The notes under the pieces were generated by a model. That model made no database searches. It had not been told where the DNA came from and worked only from the letters and a program-made list of their open reading frames with translations. A stretch of 64,000 nucleotides of DNA from Chromobacterium alticapitis (GTDB lineage Bacteria; Pseudomonadota; Gammaproteobacteria; Burkholderiales; Chromobacteriaceae), in assembly GCF_002924365.1 (NCBI RefSeq), contig NZ_PQWB01000189.1, forward strand, positions 1 to 64,000, written 5' to 3'. This document shows, one piece after another, positions 1 through 8,037 of the stretch (within the stretch, counting starts at the first letter, position 1; each line of letters starts with the position of its first letter). The position numbers and the translations under genes are program-made.

Positions 1-1
1 C

Positions 2-1771
2 GTGATCAAGCTGGAAAACGGCGAGCTGCGCTGGCGCGACCTCAGCTTGCCCAAACCGCTGGACTACCAGTTGGACAAGCTCTACGCCCGCGTGCTGCCC
101 GGCGATGGGCCGCGGCTGGCGCTGGACGTCTCGGCCCGCGCCGGCAACGGCGGGCTCGCCGCCAAGCTGGACCTGGACCCGGCCAAGCCCGCCGCGCGCG
201 GCGACATCAAGCTGAACGCGTTGCCGCTGTCTCCGCTGGCGCCCTACGCGCTGGCCGGCACGCCGCTGAAACTCTCCGGCGGCGCAGCCAGCGCCGAATT
301 GAAGCTAGACGCCGCCTCGTCCGACAAATGGCAGCTCTCCGGCCAGCTCAAGCTGGCCAAGATGGCGCTGCAGGAGCCGGGCGAGCCGCTGCCGCTGCTG
401 GGCTGGAACACGCTGAGCCTCAGCCAGTTGCAGGCGCAGGGCATGCCGCTCAAGCTCTCCATCAACGACGTGCGGCTGGAACAGCCGCGCGCCCGCCTGC
501 TGCTGGACCCGCAGCGCCGCCTGAATTGGCAGCGCATCTTCGCCGCCCAGTCCGGCAAACCCTCGTCCGGCAAGCCCGCGCCGCTGCCGCAGGTCGACGT
601 GCACAGCATCCACGTGCAAAACGGCGCGGTGGAGTTCGCCGACCACGGCATGACGCCGGACTTCGCCACCCGCATGCACCATCTGCGCGGCAGCATCCAG
701 AATCTGTCCACCCGCGCCGGCAACCGCGGCCGCATCACGCTGGACGGCGCGGTGGATCAGTACGGCGAGGTCAAGGTGCGCGGCGCGCTGTCGCCGCTGT
801 CTCCCACCGACAGCACCGACATCTCGCTAAACTTCCATAATCTGGCGCTGAACAGCCTCAATCCTTACTCGATGAACTTCGCCGGCTGGCAGGTCAAGGA
901 CGGCAAGCTGTCGCTGGAATTGCGCTACCTGCTGGAGCATCGCCAGCTCAAGGGCGAAAACCGAGTAGTGATCGACTCCATCCAGCTGGGCGACGAGCTG
1001 AAGGGAGACAAGGGCCCTCACCTGCCCCTGCGGCTGGCCGTGGCGCTGCTGGAAGACAGCAACGGCCGCATCGATCTGGACCTGCCGGTGGCCGGCAGCC
1101 TGGACGACCCGCAATTCAGCTACGGCCAAGTGATCTGGAAAGCCGTGGTCAATATCGTCACCAAGGTGGTCACCGCGCCCTTCCGCGCGCTAGGCGCTCT
1201 GCTGGGCGGGGAAGGCTTCGACGACATCCGCTTCGTCGCCGGCGAAGCCCACGTCAGCCCGCCCGAGCGCGAGAAGCTGGACAAGGTGGCGGAGCTGATG
1301 GCCAAGCGGCCCGGCATGCGCTTGGACATCTCGGGCGGCTACGCCGACGACGACGCCAAGCAGCTGGCGCGCGCCCGCGTCGACTCCGCCGTGCTGGCCG
1401 CCGCCGGCCACCCGCCGCTGGACGACGAGCCGCTGCCGACGCTGGATTTGAAGGACAAGCAGACCCAAGCGGCGATCAAGACCGTCTACGGGCGCAAGAT
1501 AGGCCGGATCAAGCTGCTGGGCCATATGCTGAAACCGGGCGGCCCGTCCGGCGAGGCGCAGGCCAAGCTGTTGCGCGACGAGTTGCTGGCCGAGGAAAAA
1601 GTGGGCCAGGCAGACCTCGTCAAGCTGGCCGAGTTGCGTGGAGACAACGCTCGAAAAGTGATGTTGAAACACCGCCCGGAACTGGCGGATCGCCTGGCGC
1701 TAGCCGCGCCGCAGAAGACTTCCGCCAATCGGGACGGGGTGGAACTGGCGGTGAAAATCACCGCGAAATAG
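2..1771 (+). CDS. DUF748 / AsmA-like envelope protein, 5'-truncated
   Basis: Only the C-terminal 589 residues are visible, because the frame is open from the first bases of the window. The valine codon at the edge is probably internal, since DUF748 proteins are usually longer. The visible part has the alternating beta-rich, repetitive composition of AsmA/DUF748 proteins, which are large periplasmic proteins thought to act in envelope or lipid homeostasis. The last 180 residues, from about the FDDIRFVAGEAHVSP segment, are charged and helical and recall the OmpA-like tail of this family. It ends 164 bp before nrdJ, with a GC-rich hairpin between them. The precise function is unknown. Confidence 0.75.
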   Translation: MIKLENGELRWRDLSLPKPLDYQLDKLYARVLPGDGPRLALDVSARAGNGGLAAKLDLDPAKPAARGDIKLNALPLSPLAPYALAGTPLKLSGGAASAELKLDAASSDKWQLSGQLKLAKMALQEPGEPLPLLGWNTLSLSQLQAQGMPLKLSINDVRLEQPRARLLLDPQRRLNWQRIFAAQSGKPSSGKPAPLPQVDVHSIHVQNGAVEFADHGMTPDFATRMHHLRGSIQNLSTRAGNRGRITLDGAVDQYGEVKVRGALSPLSPTDSTDISLNFHNLALNSLNPYSMNFAGWQVKDGKLSLELRYLLEHRQLKGENRVVIDSIQLGDELKGDKGPHLPLRLAVALLEDSNGRIDLDLPVAGSLDDPQFSYGQVIWKAVVNIVTKVVTAPFRALGALLGGEGFDDIRFVAGEAHVSPPEREKLDKVAELMAKRPGMRLDISGGYADDDAKQLARARVDSAVLAAAGHPPLDDEPLPTLDLKDKQTQAAIKTVYGRKIGRIKLLGHMLKPGGPSGEAQAKLLRDELLAEEKVGQADLVKLAELRGDNARKVMLKHRPELADRLALAAPQKTSANRDGVELAVKITAK

Positions 1772-1783
1772 CCCCGGGCCGGG

Positions 1784-1808
1784 CCGGCTGCGTTACAATC
1801 GCAGCCGG
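1784..1808 (+). terminator. GC hairpin after DUF748 gene
   Basis: A perfect 9-bp stem (CCGGCTGCG with CGCAGCCGG) closes a 7-nt loop, 12 bp after the stop codon. It has no following T-tract, so termination is only a possibility. Confidence 0.35.
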
Positions 1809-1814
1809 CACCCG

Positions 1815-1863
1815 ACACAACAGCTTGCGTTTATCACCCCAGCGGCGTAACAACATATAGTGT
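1815..1863 (+). promoter_or_regulatory. Tandem NrdR-box-like sites upstream of nrdJ
   Basis: Two 16-bp stretches resemble the NrdR consensus ACACWATATATWGTGT: positions 1815-1830 (12 of 16 by eye) and 1848-1863 (13 of 16, ending ATATAGTGT). They start 33 bp apart, close to the three-turn spacing typical of NrdR box pairs. They lie 73 bp and more upstream of the nrdJ ATG, where a repressor would act. NrdR regulation of ribonucleotide reductase genes is established in bacteria; its action here is inferred. Confidence 0.55.
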
Positions 1864-1935
1864 GCTACGCCGTTTTTCACGCCTACGCAGCCATGCCATC
1901 GTCGTTGAACATCGTTTCAGAAGGATGAGCGCTCC

Positions 1936-4788
1936 ATGCAGCAGGAAAACATCGCCGCCATGGCGGAACAAGACATCTCGCGCGAGGTGTTGCTGGAAAA
2001 ATACGCCAAGAACGGCGAACAAAGCGTCAGCGAAGTGCGCCGCCGCGTCGCCCGCGCGCTGGCGGGGCTGGAGCAAGACCCGGCCCGTTTCGAACCGCTG
2101 TTCTTCGAGGCGCTGGACCATGGCTTCATTCCGGGCGGCCGCATCAATTCCGCCGCCGGCACCGAGCTGTCCGCCACGCTGATCAACTGCTTCGTGCAGC
2201 CGGTGGGCGACTCCGTGTCCGAAACCGAGCATGGCAAGGCAGGCATCTACCAGGCGCTGCTGCAGGCTGCCGAAACCATGCGCCGCGGCGGCGGCGTGGG
2301 CTACAATTTCTCGCGCATCCGCCCGCGCGGCGCCCACGTCAAGGGCACCAATAGCCGCGCCTCCGGCCCGGTGTCCTATATGCGCGTGTTCGACCGCAGC
2401 TGCGAAACGGTGGAATCGGCCGGCGCGCGCCGCGGCGCGCAGATGGGCGTGCTGGACATCAGCCACCCGGACGTGGAGGACTTCATCCACGCCAAGGACC
2501 AGGGCGATCTGCGCAATTTCAATATTTCGGTGGGCGTGTCCGACGACTTCATGCGCGCGGTTGAAGCCGACGGCGACTGGCAGCTCACCCACGCGGTGGC
2601 GCCCAATTCCGACGCTTTCCCCGGCAGCTTCCAACGAGAAGACGGCCTGTGGGTGTACCGCACCGTGCGCGCCCGCGAGCTGTGGCGGCAGATCATGGCC
2701 TCCACCTATGACCACGCCGAGCCGGGCGTGCTGTTCATGACTCGCATCAACCAGGACAACAATCTGTCCTACTGCGAAGTCATCGAATCCACCAATCCCT
2801 GCGGCGAACAGCCGCTTCCAGACTACGGCTGCTGCGACCTGGGCTCGATCAACCTGACCCGCCACGTGCGCGCGCCGTTTGGCGAGCAAGCCAGCTTCGA
2901 CTTCAAATCGTTTGAAAAAGTGGTGCGGATGTCCGTCCGCATGCTGGACAACGTGCTGGACCTGACCGTGTGGCCGCTGCGGGAACAAGCGCGCGAGGCG
3001 GCCAACAAGCGCCGCGTCGGCCTCGGCTTCACCGGTCTGGGCGACGCGCTGATCATGCTGAAAATACGCTACGACAGCGAGGAAGGCCGCCGCTTCGCCG
3101 CCCGCATCGCCGAGAGCATGCGCGACGCCGCCTACGACGCCTCGGTGGACCTCGCCATCGAAAAAGGCGCCTTTCCGCTGTTCGACGCCGATAAATACTT
3201 GGCCGCGCCGCACTGCGCCAGCCGCCTGCCGGCCAAGATCCAGGCCCGGATACGCAAGCACGGCATCCGCAACTCCCACCTTTTGTCCATCGCGCCCACC
3301 GGCACCATCTCGCTGGCCTTCGCCGACAACGCGTCCAACGGCATCGAACCGCCGTTCTCGTGGTTCTACACGCGCAAAAAGCGCATGGCCGACGACACGC
3401 AGCAGGAATACCTGGTGGAAGACCACGCCTACCGCGTGTGGCGCATGCAGGGCGGCGACACCGCCCGTTTGCCGGATTATTTCGTCTCCGCGCTGGAAAT
3501 GAGCGCGCTGGACCACATGCGCATGGTGGCCGCCGTGGCGCCCTATGTCGACACCGCCATCTCCAAAACCGTCAACGTGCCGGCCGACTACCCCTTCGAG
3601 GACTTCGAAAGCCTGTACCTGGAAGCCTGGCGCAACGGCCTCAAAGGCATCACCACCTACCGGCCCAACAATGTGCTGGGCTCGGTGCTGTCGGTGGAGC
3701 CGACGCAAGCCGCCGCCGCGCCGCAAGACCTGTCCGGCGCCGCCAGCGACCCGGACCGCCGCGTCACGCTGAACACCGCGCCCACGCCGGCCCTGTCCAG
3801 CCTGAAATGGCCGAATCGCCCCAAACTGAAGGAAGGCAACCCGTCCTGGACTTTCATGGTGGAAGGCGACGCCGGCGATTTCGCCGTGGTGGTGGGCCAT
3901 ATGGAAAACGGCCGCGCCCAGCCCTTCGAATGCTGGGTCAACGCCACGGATGAACAGCGCGGCCTGTCCGCCATCGCCAAGACGCTGTCCATGGACATGC
4001 GCTGCCGCGACCGCGCCTGGCTGGCCGCCAAGCTGGACGCGCTGTCCCGCGCCAACGGCGACAAGCGCTACCGCTTCACGCTGGGCGACAAGACCATACA
4101 CGCCACCTCCGCCGCCGCCGCGCTGGGCCAGGTGGTGCGCCACCGCGTGGAACAGCTGGGCGCGCTGCAACTGGACGCCGGCGAAGCCACGCCGGTGATG
4201 GACGCGCTGTTCGCGCGCAAGGAGCCGAAATCCGGCAGCGACGGCACCATGAGCTGGTCCGTGGACGTGGTCAATCCGCAAACCGGCGACGACTTCGTGC
4301 TGTTCCTGAAGGAGCTGGTGCTGCCCAACGGCAAGCGCCGCCCCTATTCGGTATGGCTGGCCGGCGCCTACCCGCGCGAGCTGGACGGGCTGTGCAAGAT
4401 GCTGTCCCTGGACATGCGGGTGATAGACCCGGCCTGGATAGGCCTGAAACTGCGCAAGCTGCTCAACTACGCCGAGCCGCAAGGCGACTTCTTCGCCCGC
4501 ATCCCCGGCCTGGAAAAATCGCAAAGCTGGCCGTCCACCGTGGCCTATCTCGCCCGCCTGATCATCCACCGCTACGCCATGCTGGGCGTGCTGACCGAGG
4601 AAGGCGTGCCGGTGGAGGACATGGGCGTGATGGCGCCGGAGCAAAGCGACCTGTTCGCCCAGGAAGCGCCGGCCCAGCTCAAGCCCCTGGCCGGCAAGCC
4701 CTGCCCGGAATGCGGCAACCACGCGCTGATCAAGAAGGACGGCTGCGAATTCTGCACAGCCTGCGGCCATGTCGGAGCCTGCGGCTAA
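1936..4788 (+). CDS. nrdJ: Adenosylcobalamin-dependent ribonucleoside-diphosphate reductase (class II)
   Basis: Reduces ribonucleotides to deoxyribonucleotides in the cytoplasm, using an adenosylcobalamin-derived radical, so it needs neither oxygen nor a separate radical subunit. The 950-residue protein has the ten-stranded barrel signatures: a cysteine in INCFVQP near residue 85, the finger-loop NPCGEQ with Cys289 and Glu291, and the PTGTISL loop near 454. After about residue 635 there are two related segments beginning SWTFMVEG (637) and SWSVDVV (773), each ending in a LSMDMR or LSLDMR motif. A zinc-ribbon-like tail begins CPECG at about 923. AGAAGGATGAG precedes the ATG. NrdR-like boxes upstream suggest control by deoxynucleotide supply. 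Confidence 0.95.
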   Translation: MQQENIAAMAEQDISREVLLEKYAKNGEQSVSEVRRRVARALAGLEQDPARFEPLFFEALDHGFIPGGRINSAAGTELSATLINCFVQPVGDSVSETEHGKAGIYQALLQAAETMRRGGGVGYNFSRIRPRGAHVKGTNSRASGPVSYMRVFDRSCETVESAGARRGAQMGVLDISHPDVEDFIHAKDQGDLRNFNISVGVSDDFMRAVEADGDWQLTHAVAPNSDAFPGSFQREDGLWVYRTVRARELWRQIMASTYDHAEPGVLFMTRINQDNNLSYCEVIESTNPCGEQPLPDYGCCDLGSINLTRHVRAPFGEQASFDFKSFEKVVRMSVRMLDNVLDLTVWPLREQAREAANKRRVGLGFTGLGDALIMLKIRYDSEEGRRFAARIAESMRDAAYDASVDLAIEKGAFPLFDADKYLAAPHCASRLPAKIQARIRKHGIRNSHLLSIAPTGTISLAFADNASNGIEPPFSWFYTRKKRMADDTQQEYLVEDHAYRVWRMQGGDTARLPDYFVSALEMSALDHMRMVAAVAPYVDTAISKTVNVPADYPFEDFESLYLEAWRNGLKGITTYRPNNVLGSVLSVEPTQAAAAPQDLSGAASDPDRRVTLNTAPTPALSSLKWPNRPKLKEGNPSWTFMVEGDAGDFAVVVGHMENGRAQPFECWVNATDEQRGLSAIAKTLSMDMRCRDRAWLAAKLDALSRANGDKRYRFTLGDKTIHATSAAAALGQVVRHRVEQLGALQLDAGEATPVMDALFARKEPKSGSDGTMSWSVDVVNPQTGDDFVLFLKELVLPNGKRRPYSVWLAGAYPRELDGLCKMLSLDMRVIDPAWIGLKLRKLLNYAEPQGDFFARIPGLEKSQSWPSTVAYLARLIIHRYAMLGVLTEEGVPVEDMGVMAPEQSDLFAQEAPAQLKPLAGKPCPECGNHALIKKDGCEFCTACGHVGACG

Positions 4789-4790
4789 AA

Positions 4791-4806
4791 CCGCCTTGCG
4801 GCGGTC
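4791..4806 (+). terminator. Truncated-looking hairpin after nrdJ
   Basis: A perfect ACCGCC/GGCGGT stem with a TTGC loop follows the nrdJ stop closely, but no T-tract comes after it. The left end of the 4816-6808 element begins 10 bp later, so the insertion may have separated the stem from its T-run. That is inference. Confidence 0.35.
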
Positions 4807-4815
4807 CGGCCCGTG

Positions 4816-4841
4816 TGTGAGTGACAGCATAAGCTGCGACT
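4816..4841 (+). repeat. Left terminal inverted repeat (L1)
   Basis: The 26-bp end matches the complement of 6783-6808 at 25 positions. It contains the 17-bp core CAGCATAAGCTGCGACT at 4825-4841. Confidence 0.8.
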
Positions 4842-4846
4842 TTTGC

Positions 4847-4863
4847 CAGCATAAGCTGCGACT
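4847..4863 (+). repeat. Left subterminal repeat (L2)
   Basis: An exact second copy of the 17-bp core CAGCATAAGCTGCGACT in the same orientation as L1, 22 bp further in, consistent with a second transposase-binding site. Confidence 0.75.
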
Positions 4864-4898
4864 AAACATATCTTCGCTTCCGCTGTAGTTTTATAACA

Positions 4899-4937
4899 AT
4901 GCCCTACGATCTTTTGATCGTGGGGCATTTTCTTGTT
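4899..4937 (+). terminator. Strong intrinsic terminator inside the element's left end
   Basis: A 13-bp stem with one G-T pair (ATGCCCTACGATC / GATCGTGGGGCAT) closes a TTTT loop and is followed by TTTTCTTGTT. No gene inside the element ends here, so it may block read-through from nrdJ or be left from a lost gene. Confidence 0.7.
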
Positions 4938-5094
4938 GGCTATAGATTTTCCCGCGTGAAAAAGCTCGGCAATCCAAAGAATGAGCCGAGCTGATTGAAG
5001 GTTTACTTGTGATCAGAAAGAATCAAGTCTGTCACGAGGCAATGAAGCATTTCACGACAATGACATGATCTGCTTGTTGCCAGTAGTAGTAAGC

Positions 5095-5119
5095 AAAGAG
5101 GCCCGGAAGGGCCTCTTTT
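5095..5119. terminator. Bidirectional-looking terminator in the element
   Basis: An AGAGGCCC/GGGCCTCT stem with a GGAA loop is flanked by AA on one side and a T-run on the other. It is the second terminator within 200 bp, again with no adjacent recognisable gene. Confidence 0.65.
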
Positions 5120-5699
5120 CGATTGAGATTGTTGAGTTTGAGGATGCACAAGGGAGAGGGTCGAAGGGGCTGCTCGTCGGCCTTATGTGAAGCTCCACAT
5201 AAAGCCGAATTGCCGCCGACGGGGCTGCTTCATAGTCAGTTGGTCGGCCAAAGCGGACGAACCAGCCAAAGCCCACACTGACCGCTACCGACCCGTTGCA
5301 GTCTGTCATGCCGTCTGAGGGCCAACGGCAGCTATCCGCTTGGAGCCGCTCCTCATGTGCTCAAACCACCGACAGCAGGTCGGCCCAAGCGGTCGATAAG
5401 CGGTCCAAAAACCGATGTCCGGTTCTGTGTACAGATAGGACATTGCGGTATTTCCTAGAACTGGATTGCCTACATGGGTCTCGAGATATCTAGCGAAGCG
5501 AGGAGGGACAGTTTCAGGCTAATGAACTAATATTCATAAAAAAAGTCTTACTTCACTACCATTAAAATAGGTAGCCACTAATAAAGTCTATGATTTTGCA
5601 AAATTCTCACAAGAAATAAACTGAGGCAATCAATCAAATAAACAGGCGGTCTCAAACATTTGAATTGCCTATGCATTGTAATCAAAAAAGAGTTGAAAT
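5120..5699. other. Non-coding stretch of the element upstream of the GNAT gene
   Basis: No convincing gene is present. Positions 5120-5490 are moderately GC-rich with short inverted repeats, for example GGCCTTATGTG followed six bases later by CACATAAAGCC. After about 5510 the sequence becomes strongly AT-rich up to the acetyltransferase start. The base-composition break near 5500 suggests two pieces of different origin. Confidence 0.5.
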
Positions 5700-6476
5700 A
5701 TGAACGCTGCATTAATAAACTCATACCGCGAAGCCGAAGATTATTTTTTTAGAGGCATCTCATTCAAATGCTTGGATCTAGATTGTGGAGCCACTGCTTA
5801 TATGACAGGCGGTGCTGGGCTAAATCTGATTTACATTGCAAGAGTCACAAACGGTATTGATAAGATTTTAATCAAAGGAAAGCAGTTTTACGATCAAGAT
5901 GATCTTTCTTTTGACGTTATCATCCCGCAAGAGTGGTGTGACTCCCAAGTGGTGAGTATTTTAAATTCCATGGATTATGAACAGCAAGAAAAATCCGTTT
6001 CTATGATTGTGAATCTGGATGAGTTTGCAATTGATAGAACTTCCAGTTTTGATTCGGAAACTGTGATCAAGGCGAATGATGATAAATTAAGTGATTGGAT
6101 TGTGCCATTGGCAGGTGCATTTGAGTCTACTTTTGAAACTTGTTCGATCTATGCAGGCAGACATGAAATCGCTTTAAAAAATAATGTCAATCTTTCTCAT
6201 TACAGTTTGTACAAACAAGGAAAGCCAATTGCATCCATTACTGTTTCACTTAATAACGGTATTGCGAGGGTGGATGATGTAGGAACATTGCCTGAGTTTC
6301 AAGGAAAAGGGTATGCAACTCATCTTGTGCATTATGTGCTATCCAAGGCAAAAACATTAGGCGCAAAATATTCATTTTTAGAATCATCCAGTCATGGGGT
6401 TGGGGTCTATGAAAAATTGGGATTTGAGCCTCTTTTTGAAAATAATATTTATTCAAAGAGATTCAAAGAGAAATGA
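5700..6476 (+). CDS. GNAT-family N-acetyltransferase (element cargo)
   Basis: A 258-residue protein whose C-terminal half is a GNAT fold using acetyl-CoA. The pyrophosphate-binding motif A is seen as DVGTLPEFQGKGYATHL, with Q-G-K-G-Y-A at residues 201-206, followed by the VYEKLGFEP motif B near the C-terminus. The N-terminal 110 residues are less conserved and may set substrate specificity. The substrate cannot be read from the sequence; small molecules, antibiotics or proteins are all possible. Codons are AT-rich, quite unlike the neighbouring genes, and the gene sits alone inside a transposon-like element, so recent acquisition is likely. The Shine-Dalgarno sequence before the ATG is weak (AGAGTTG). 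Confidence 0.8.
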   Translation: MNAALINSYREAEDYFFRGISFKCLDLDCGATAYMTGGAGLNLIYIARVTNGIDKILIKGKQFYDQDDLSFDVIIPQEWCDSQVVSILNSMDYEQQEKSVSMIVNLDEFAIDRTSSFDSETVIKANDDKLSDWIVPLAGAFESTFETCSIYAGRHEIALKNNVNLSHYSLYKQGKPIASITVSLNNGIARVDDVGTLPEFQGKGYATHLVHYVLSKAKTLGAKYSFLESSSHGVGVYEKLGFEPLFENNIYSKRFKEK

Positions 6477-6672
6477 GTTGCACGGGAATGAGCCGATACC
6501 TGTCGGCTACCCAACCGCACTTCATCGCCATCGCTTGGGCATCAGCCACTTACCTCCATCCTCTACCGTTAGTGGCTAGAGTCCAAAGTCGATATCAACA
6601 TGTTTTGTTGAATATTTTTTTTAAATCATGTTGTTATGTTTTTTGTGGGCAAAATGCTCTTTCTCATGGGGA
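6477..6672. other. Intergenic part of the element after the GNAT gene
   Basis: No gene is seen. A GCCGA/TCGGC mini-hairpin lies at about 6491-6506, and an AT-rich tract follows at 6595-6660. Confidence 0.4.
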
Positions 6673-6808
6673 AATCGCAACTTATGCGTAAATTTCAGGA
6701 GAAAATCGCAGCTTTTGCCGGCAATTGATTGCAACTTATGCTGGTTAGGCTGTCTGTAAGTTATTGATTTTAATTGATGCCTAGTCGCAGCTTATGCTGT
6801 CACCCACA
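6673..6808 (-). repeat. Right end of the element with four copies of the terminal motif (R1-R4)
   Basis: Read on the minus strand, the motif AGCATAAGCTGCGAC recurs as the terminal copy at 6783-6808 and as degenerate copies at 6727-6744 (CCAGCATAAGTTGCAATC), 6704-6720 (CGGCAAAAGCTGCGATT) and 6673-6688 (CGCATAAGTTGCGATT). The spacing is irregular. This four-site end contrasts with two sites on the left. Confidence 0.7.
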
Positions 6809-6867
6809 CCATGCTGAAACTTATGGCGGATCACCCCTGCCGTAGGGCGGAATCCCGGCATAGCGCG

Positions 6868-7001
6868 TAGCGCGGGTTGGCCAAAGGCCATACCCGCGAA
6901 CTGTGCGTCACATGGACAAAACAGCCATCCCATCGCTAGAGAAGCAGGCCAACCTCGCCCTCGAAATGATCGCGGGTATGGCCTGCGGCCAAGCCGCGCT
7001 A
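6868..7001. repeat. 31-bp inverted repeat pair downstream of the LysR gene
   Basis: Arms at 6868-6898 and 6971-7001 match at 28 of 31 positions as inverted repeats and enclose 72 bp. Each arm contains its own small palindrome of the GGCC-NNN-GGCC type. The right arm ends 9 bp from the LysR stop. It resembles a REP/MITE-type repeat and could fold as a large hairpin. No open frame of note lies inside. Confidence 0.6.
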
Positions 7002-7009
7002 CCTGGCCT

Positions 7010-7942
7010 TCACGCGCCTGAAGGCGCGCCGAGCGCGGCTTCGGCCACCACGCCGCGCAGCCACGCCAGCGCCGGGTCTTTGTCCTTGGCCGCATGCCAG
7101 AACATCGAGATTTCAAACGTCGGCGACGGCAAGGGCAGCGGATGCGCGATCAGGCCTTGGCAATCCGCCCAATGCTCGGCCAACGCGGCCGGTACGCTGG
7201 CCAGCGCCGCCACCTCGCGCAGCAAGCTGGGCAAGGTGCTGAATTGCTGAGTGGTGTACTGCACCTGCCGCAGCAGGCCGCGCTCTTCCAGCAGCCGGTC
7301 TATGCCGCTCTGGAACGCGCCGCGATACGTCACCAGCACATGCGGATGAGCGATGTAATCCTGCAGGGTAAGCGGACCGGCCAGGCGCAGCCTGTCGCCA
7401 TGGTGGAGGCAGCTGAACCCCATCTCGGCCAGGGACTCGCTGCGCATCCAGCCCGGCCGTTCCGGCAGCGTCGCCACGCCCAGCTCCATCTCGTGCCTTT
7501 CCAGCATGGCCGCGCCCTGAAAGGGATCGGTAGTCTTGACGGCGACGCGGACCCGCGGCGCCTGGCGGCGCAATTCGGCGAATACCCGCGGCATCAGCCA
7601 AACTTCCACCCAATCCGGCATGGCCAGCGTGAACGTGCGCTCGGCGCTGGCCGCATCGAAGCGCTCCGTTTGGAACAAAGCCGTTTGCACGCTTTGCAGC
7701 GCCGGCAGCAGCTCCGCCTCCAGCTTCAAGGCGCGCGATGTCGGCTCCATGCCGTTCACCCCGCGCACCAGTAGCTCGTCGTCGAACAGGCCGCGCAGCC
7801 GCGACAGCGCGCCGCTCACCGCCGGCTGGCCGATGAACAAGCGCTCGGCCGCGCGCGATACGCTGCGCTCGCGCATCAGCACTAAAAAGGTCACCAGCAG
7901 ATTCAAATCCACCGCACGAAAATCTCTTTCGCTGATAGTCAT
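7010..7942 (-). CDS. LysR-family transcriptional regulator
   Basis: A 310-residue LysR regulator. The N-terminal winged helix-turn-helix is visible as RSVSRAAERLFIGQPAVSGALSRL at about residues 25-48, followed by a substrate-binding domain. The chosen ATG gives MTISERDFRAVDLNLL, the usual distance before the helix-turn-helix; a 26-residue upstream extension is open but looks non-coding. It is divergent from the metallo-beta-lactamase-fold gene at 8038, and the 95-bp gap presumably holds its operator. LysR regulators commonly control the divergent neighbour, so that gene is the likely target. The ligand is unknown. Confidence 0.9.
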   Translation of the reverse strand: MTISERDFRAVDLNLLVTFLVLMRERSVSRAAERLFIGQPAVSGALSRLRGLFDDELLVRGVNGMEPTSRALKLEAELLPALQSVQTALFQTERFDAASAERTFTLAMPDWVEVWLMPRVFAELRRQAPRVRVAVKTTDPFQGAAMLERHEMELGVATLPERPGWMRSESLAEMGFSCLHHGDRLRLAGPLTLQDYIAHPHVLVTYRGAFQSGIDRLLEERGLLRQVQYTTQQFSTLPSLLREVAALASVPAALAEHWADCQGLIAHPLPLPSPTFEISMFWHAAKDKDPALAWLRGVVAEAALGAPSGA

Positions 7943-8037
7943 TATCTTTTCAATCAATTTGAATGATATGACTGCGTATTGGAACATGGCTGCACTCCCG
8001 CAAGCAAACCGCTGCGGCACACCCTTCAGGAGCCAGC

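Larger units (their letters stand above)
4816..6808. mobile_element. Non-autonomous transposon-like element carrying a GNAT gene
   Basis: A 1993-bp segment is bounded by 26-bp inverted repeats that differ at one position and begin TGTG(A/G)GTGACAG. The flanking pentamers are CCGTG on the left and CCATG on the right, an imperfect candidate target duplication. Extra copies of the terminal motif lie inside both ends, two in total on the left and four on the right. Multiple asymmetric sites are typical of IS21-family and Tn7-like elements. The interior is much richer in A+T than its neighbours and holds one clear gene, a GNAT acetyltransferase. No transposase is present, so movement would need a helper supplied elsewhere. 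The family is not determined. Confidence 0.7.

Noticed and set aside
1834-4869. 1011-codon open frame on the minus strand opposite nrdJ
   Set aside because: It lies fully antisense to nrdJ, is rich in Gly, Ala, His and Arg as expected from GC-skewed codon reading, and contains no recognisable domain.
5052-5493. Two short ORFs (minus 5052-5309, plus 5296-5493) in the element
   Set aside because: Neither has a ribosome-binding site or a familiar pattern, and they overlap hairpins and repeated segments.
6477-6760. Integron attC site near the GNAT gene
   Set aside because: A GTTAGGC core is seen near 6744 but lies inside the element's right-end repeats, with no matching second half; the gene is better explained by the terminal repeats.
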